This document shows, piece by piece, positions 6,729 to 7,767 of a stretch of 7,767 nucleotides of DNA. The translations under genes were made by a program, and so were the position numbers. A model generated the notes under the pieces. That model was not told where the DNA came from. It did no database searches and worked only from the letters and a program-made list of their open reading frames with translations. Origin of the DNA: Oligosphaeraceae bacterium (GTDB taxonomy: Bacteria > Verrucomicrobiota > Lentisphaeria > Oligosphaerales > Oligosphaeraceae); the NCBI GenBank assembly GCA_012515455.1, contig JAAYYJ010000318.1, positions 1 to 7,767 of the forward strand, written 5' to 3'. The first letter of the stretch is position 1; each line of letters starts with the position of its first letter.

Positions 6729-7628
6729 ATGAGCAAAAAAGTCTACTCGGCGACCATTACCCCCCTGCTGGCTGACGGCAGTCTCGACACCAAAGGCCTG
6801 AAAAACATCCTCGAGCGCAATATCCGGCACGGCTTGAACGGCGTTTTCCTGCTGGGATCAATGGGTGAATGGGGCAGCTTCGACCAGGATTTCAAAAAAG
6901 AGTTCGTCCGCCATTGCGTGGACTGCGCCGGCAAACGCCTGGAACTGCTGGTCGGCATCAATGCCACCAGCCTCGGGCTGTCGCTGAAAACCATGGAAGC
7001 ATACGCGGATTTCGCCTTTGACAGCTATGTCTTTATGCTGCCCGGACGCACCTCCTCGCTGGACCCGGTGCAATCGATTCTGCGTGTCCTGGATGCCTCC
7101 GACCGGACCGTCTATTACTACCACTGCCCGCCCAACAACAACATCAATCTCAGCCTCGAGGATTTTGCCAAAATCATGGCCCATCCCAAGCTCAAGGGCA
7201 TCAAGAACTCCGCCTCCAATATGTGGCTGCGCCGGGAATTGATTTGCCTCAAACGCGAGCGCGGGTTCTCCACGCTTCTTCTGGAGGGCCAGGAATGGGC
7301 TACTGACGAGGCCATGATTGTCGGCTACGATGGCATGCTCTGCGGCATGGGTGCACTGGCCTCGAAAGTGATGGTCGGCATCGCCCGCGCCGTGGATGCC
7401 GGACAGATTGCCGAAGCGGTCCGCCTGCAGAATATCTTCATCGCCATCTTCCACGGCATCTACGGCATTGACTTGGCCACAGTCTGGTCCGGACAGAAAT
7501 TCGCCCTGCAGAAACTCGGGCTGATTGCCAGCCCGCTGACCCTGGCCCAGGAGATGTCAACCCTTAACGATGCCGCCCGGCAGCGCATCGAGACCTGCCT
7601 GAAGCAGTACCAGAAGGAGCTCGACTGA
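6729..7628 (+). CDS. DHDPS/N-acetylneuraminate lyase-family aldolase, substrate unknown
   Basis: This 299-residue class I (Schiff-base) TIM-barrel enzyme has the family length. The visible motifs are the pyruvate-carboxylate loop GSMGE (43-47; usually G-T/S-T-G-E), the catalytic Tyr131 in YYYHCPP, and the Schiff-base Lys159 in GIKNSAS, exactly 28 residues apart as in E. coli DapA (133/161) and NanA (137/165). GYDGMLCGMG (199-208) matches the glycine-rich strand near the active site. It is unlikely to be dihydrodipicolinate synthase: the substrate-carboxylate Arg138 of DapA aligns with Asn136, and the TPYY tyrosines align with Gly106-Arg107. Met45 replaces the second Thr of the loop. Related enzymes cleave or make 2-keto-3-deoxy sugar acids, sialic acid or similar compounds from pyruvate, but the substrate here is open. 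The RBS AAGGA (6717-6721) is seven bases before ATG. The next gene starts two bases after the stop. Confidence 0.85.
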   Translation: MSKKVYSATITPLLADGSLDTKGLKNILERNIRHGLNGVFLLGSMGEWGSFDQDFKKEFVRHCVDCAGKRLELLVGINATSLGLSLKTMEAYADFAFDSYVFMLPGRTSSLDPVQSILRVLDASDRTVYYYHCPPNNNINLSLEDFAKIMAHPKLKGIKNSASNMWLRRELICLKRERGFSTLLLEGQEWATDEAMIVGYDGMLCGMGALASKVMVGIARAVDAGQIAEAVRLQNIFIAIFHGIYGIDLATVWSGQKFALQKLGLIASPLTLAQEMSTLNDAARQRIETCLKQYQKELD

Positions 7629-7630
7629 TT

Positions 7631-7767
7631 ATGCTGCGCTACCAGGAAAACAACGAGCTGCACCGCGATTTCCACGGCACCACCAACACTACCCTGAATT
7701 ATATCGCCGAGAAGTACGGCGTCGAGGCAATCCGGGAAATTCTGCGCCAGACCGGGCACGAGGTCTA
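7631..7767 (+). CDS. Hypothetical protein, N-terminal part only
   Basis: An open frame from ATG 7631 runs off the right edge, giving 45 residues that begin MLRYQENNELHRDFHGTTN and continue through an amphipathic, probably helical stretch ending in RQTGHEV. The start lies two bases after the aldolase stop, with AAGGAG (7614-7619) inside the end of the aldolase gene as RBS at 11 bases, so the two genes are almost certainly co-transcribed and probably translationally coupled. The H-x-x-F-H pattern (His11, Phe14, His15) followed by a Y-I-A-E-K-Y-G segment looks like a conserved cytoplasmic protein rather than noise, and there is no signal peptide. I cannot assign a family. A helper or second enzyme of the aldolase's pathway is the simplest inference. 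Confidence 0.7.
   Translation, partial: MLRYQENNELHRDFHGTTNTTLNYIAEKYGVEAIREILRQTGHEV

Noticed and set aside
6729..7628. Calling the aldolase dapA
   Set aside because: The Arg138 and Tyr107 equivalents of DapA are missing, and the neighbouring genes are not lysine biosynthesis genes.

Overview
This is a bacterial chromosomal window of moderately high GC (roughly 55-60% by eye) with compact, mostly plus-strand genes. No tRNA, rRNA, insertion sequence, CRISPR array or phage gene is visible. Housekeeping genes (ribosomal protein S20, the chaperone HtpG) sit beside a long-chain acyl-CoA ligase and a poorly known exported protein. Gene content and style would fit the Planctomycetes/Verrucomicrobia/Lentisphaerota assemblage, but nothing in the sequence proves this, so the taxonomic guess is weak.

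Layout. Bases 1-47 hold the start of a divergent minus-strand gene encoding a signal peptide that runs off the left edge. Bases 48-283 are a divergent intergenic region with candidate promoters in both directions. rpsT (284-547) follows and ends at a very clear intrinsic terminator (579-611). Only seven bases after the terminator's T-tract is the strong Shine-Dalgarno of an AMP-forming long-chain acyl-CoA ligase (632-2458), so the ligase appears to depend on terminator read-through or an unrecognised promoter. Bases 2459-2723 contain two GC-rich hairpins and then an AT-rich promoter-like element before htpG (2724-4676).

From htpG onward the genes are tightly packed on the plus strand with gaps of 34, 18, 17 and 2 bases and no visible terminator, which suggests one operon. 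The order is htpG, a membrane protein resembling the small multidrug export family (4711-5481), an unrecognised Gln/Pro-rich secreted protein or lipoprotein (5500-6711), a DHDPS/N-acetylneuraminate lyase-family aldolase with an atypical active site (6729-7628), and the start of a conserved-looking hypothetical gene (7631 to the right edge).

The last three genes are the least ordinary part. An exported protein whose C-terminus looks like a sugar-binding beta-sandwich is followed by an aldolase-family enzyme that cannot be a standard dihydrodipicolinate synthase, then by a partner gene two bases away. A role in sugar-acid or amino-sugar handling is a reasonable but unproven inference. I did not find convincing evidence of a new defence, mobile or RNA system.
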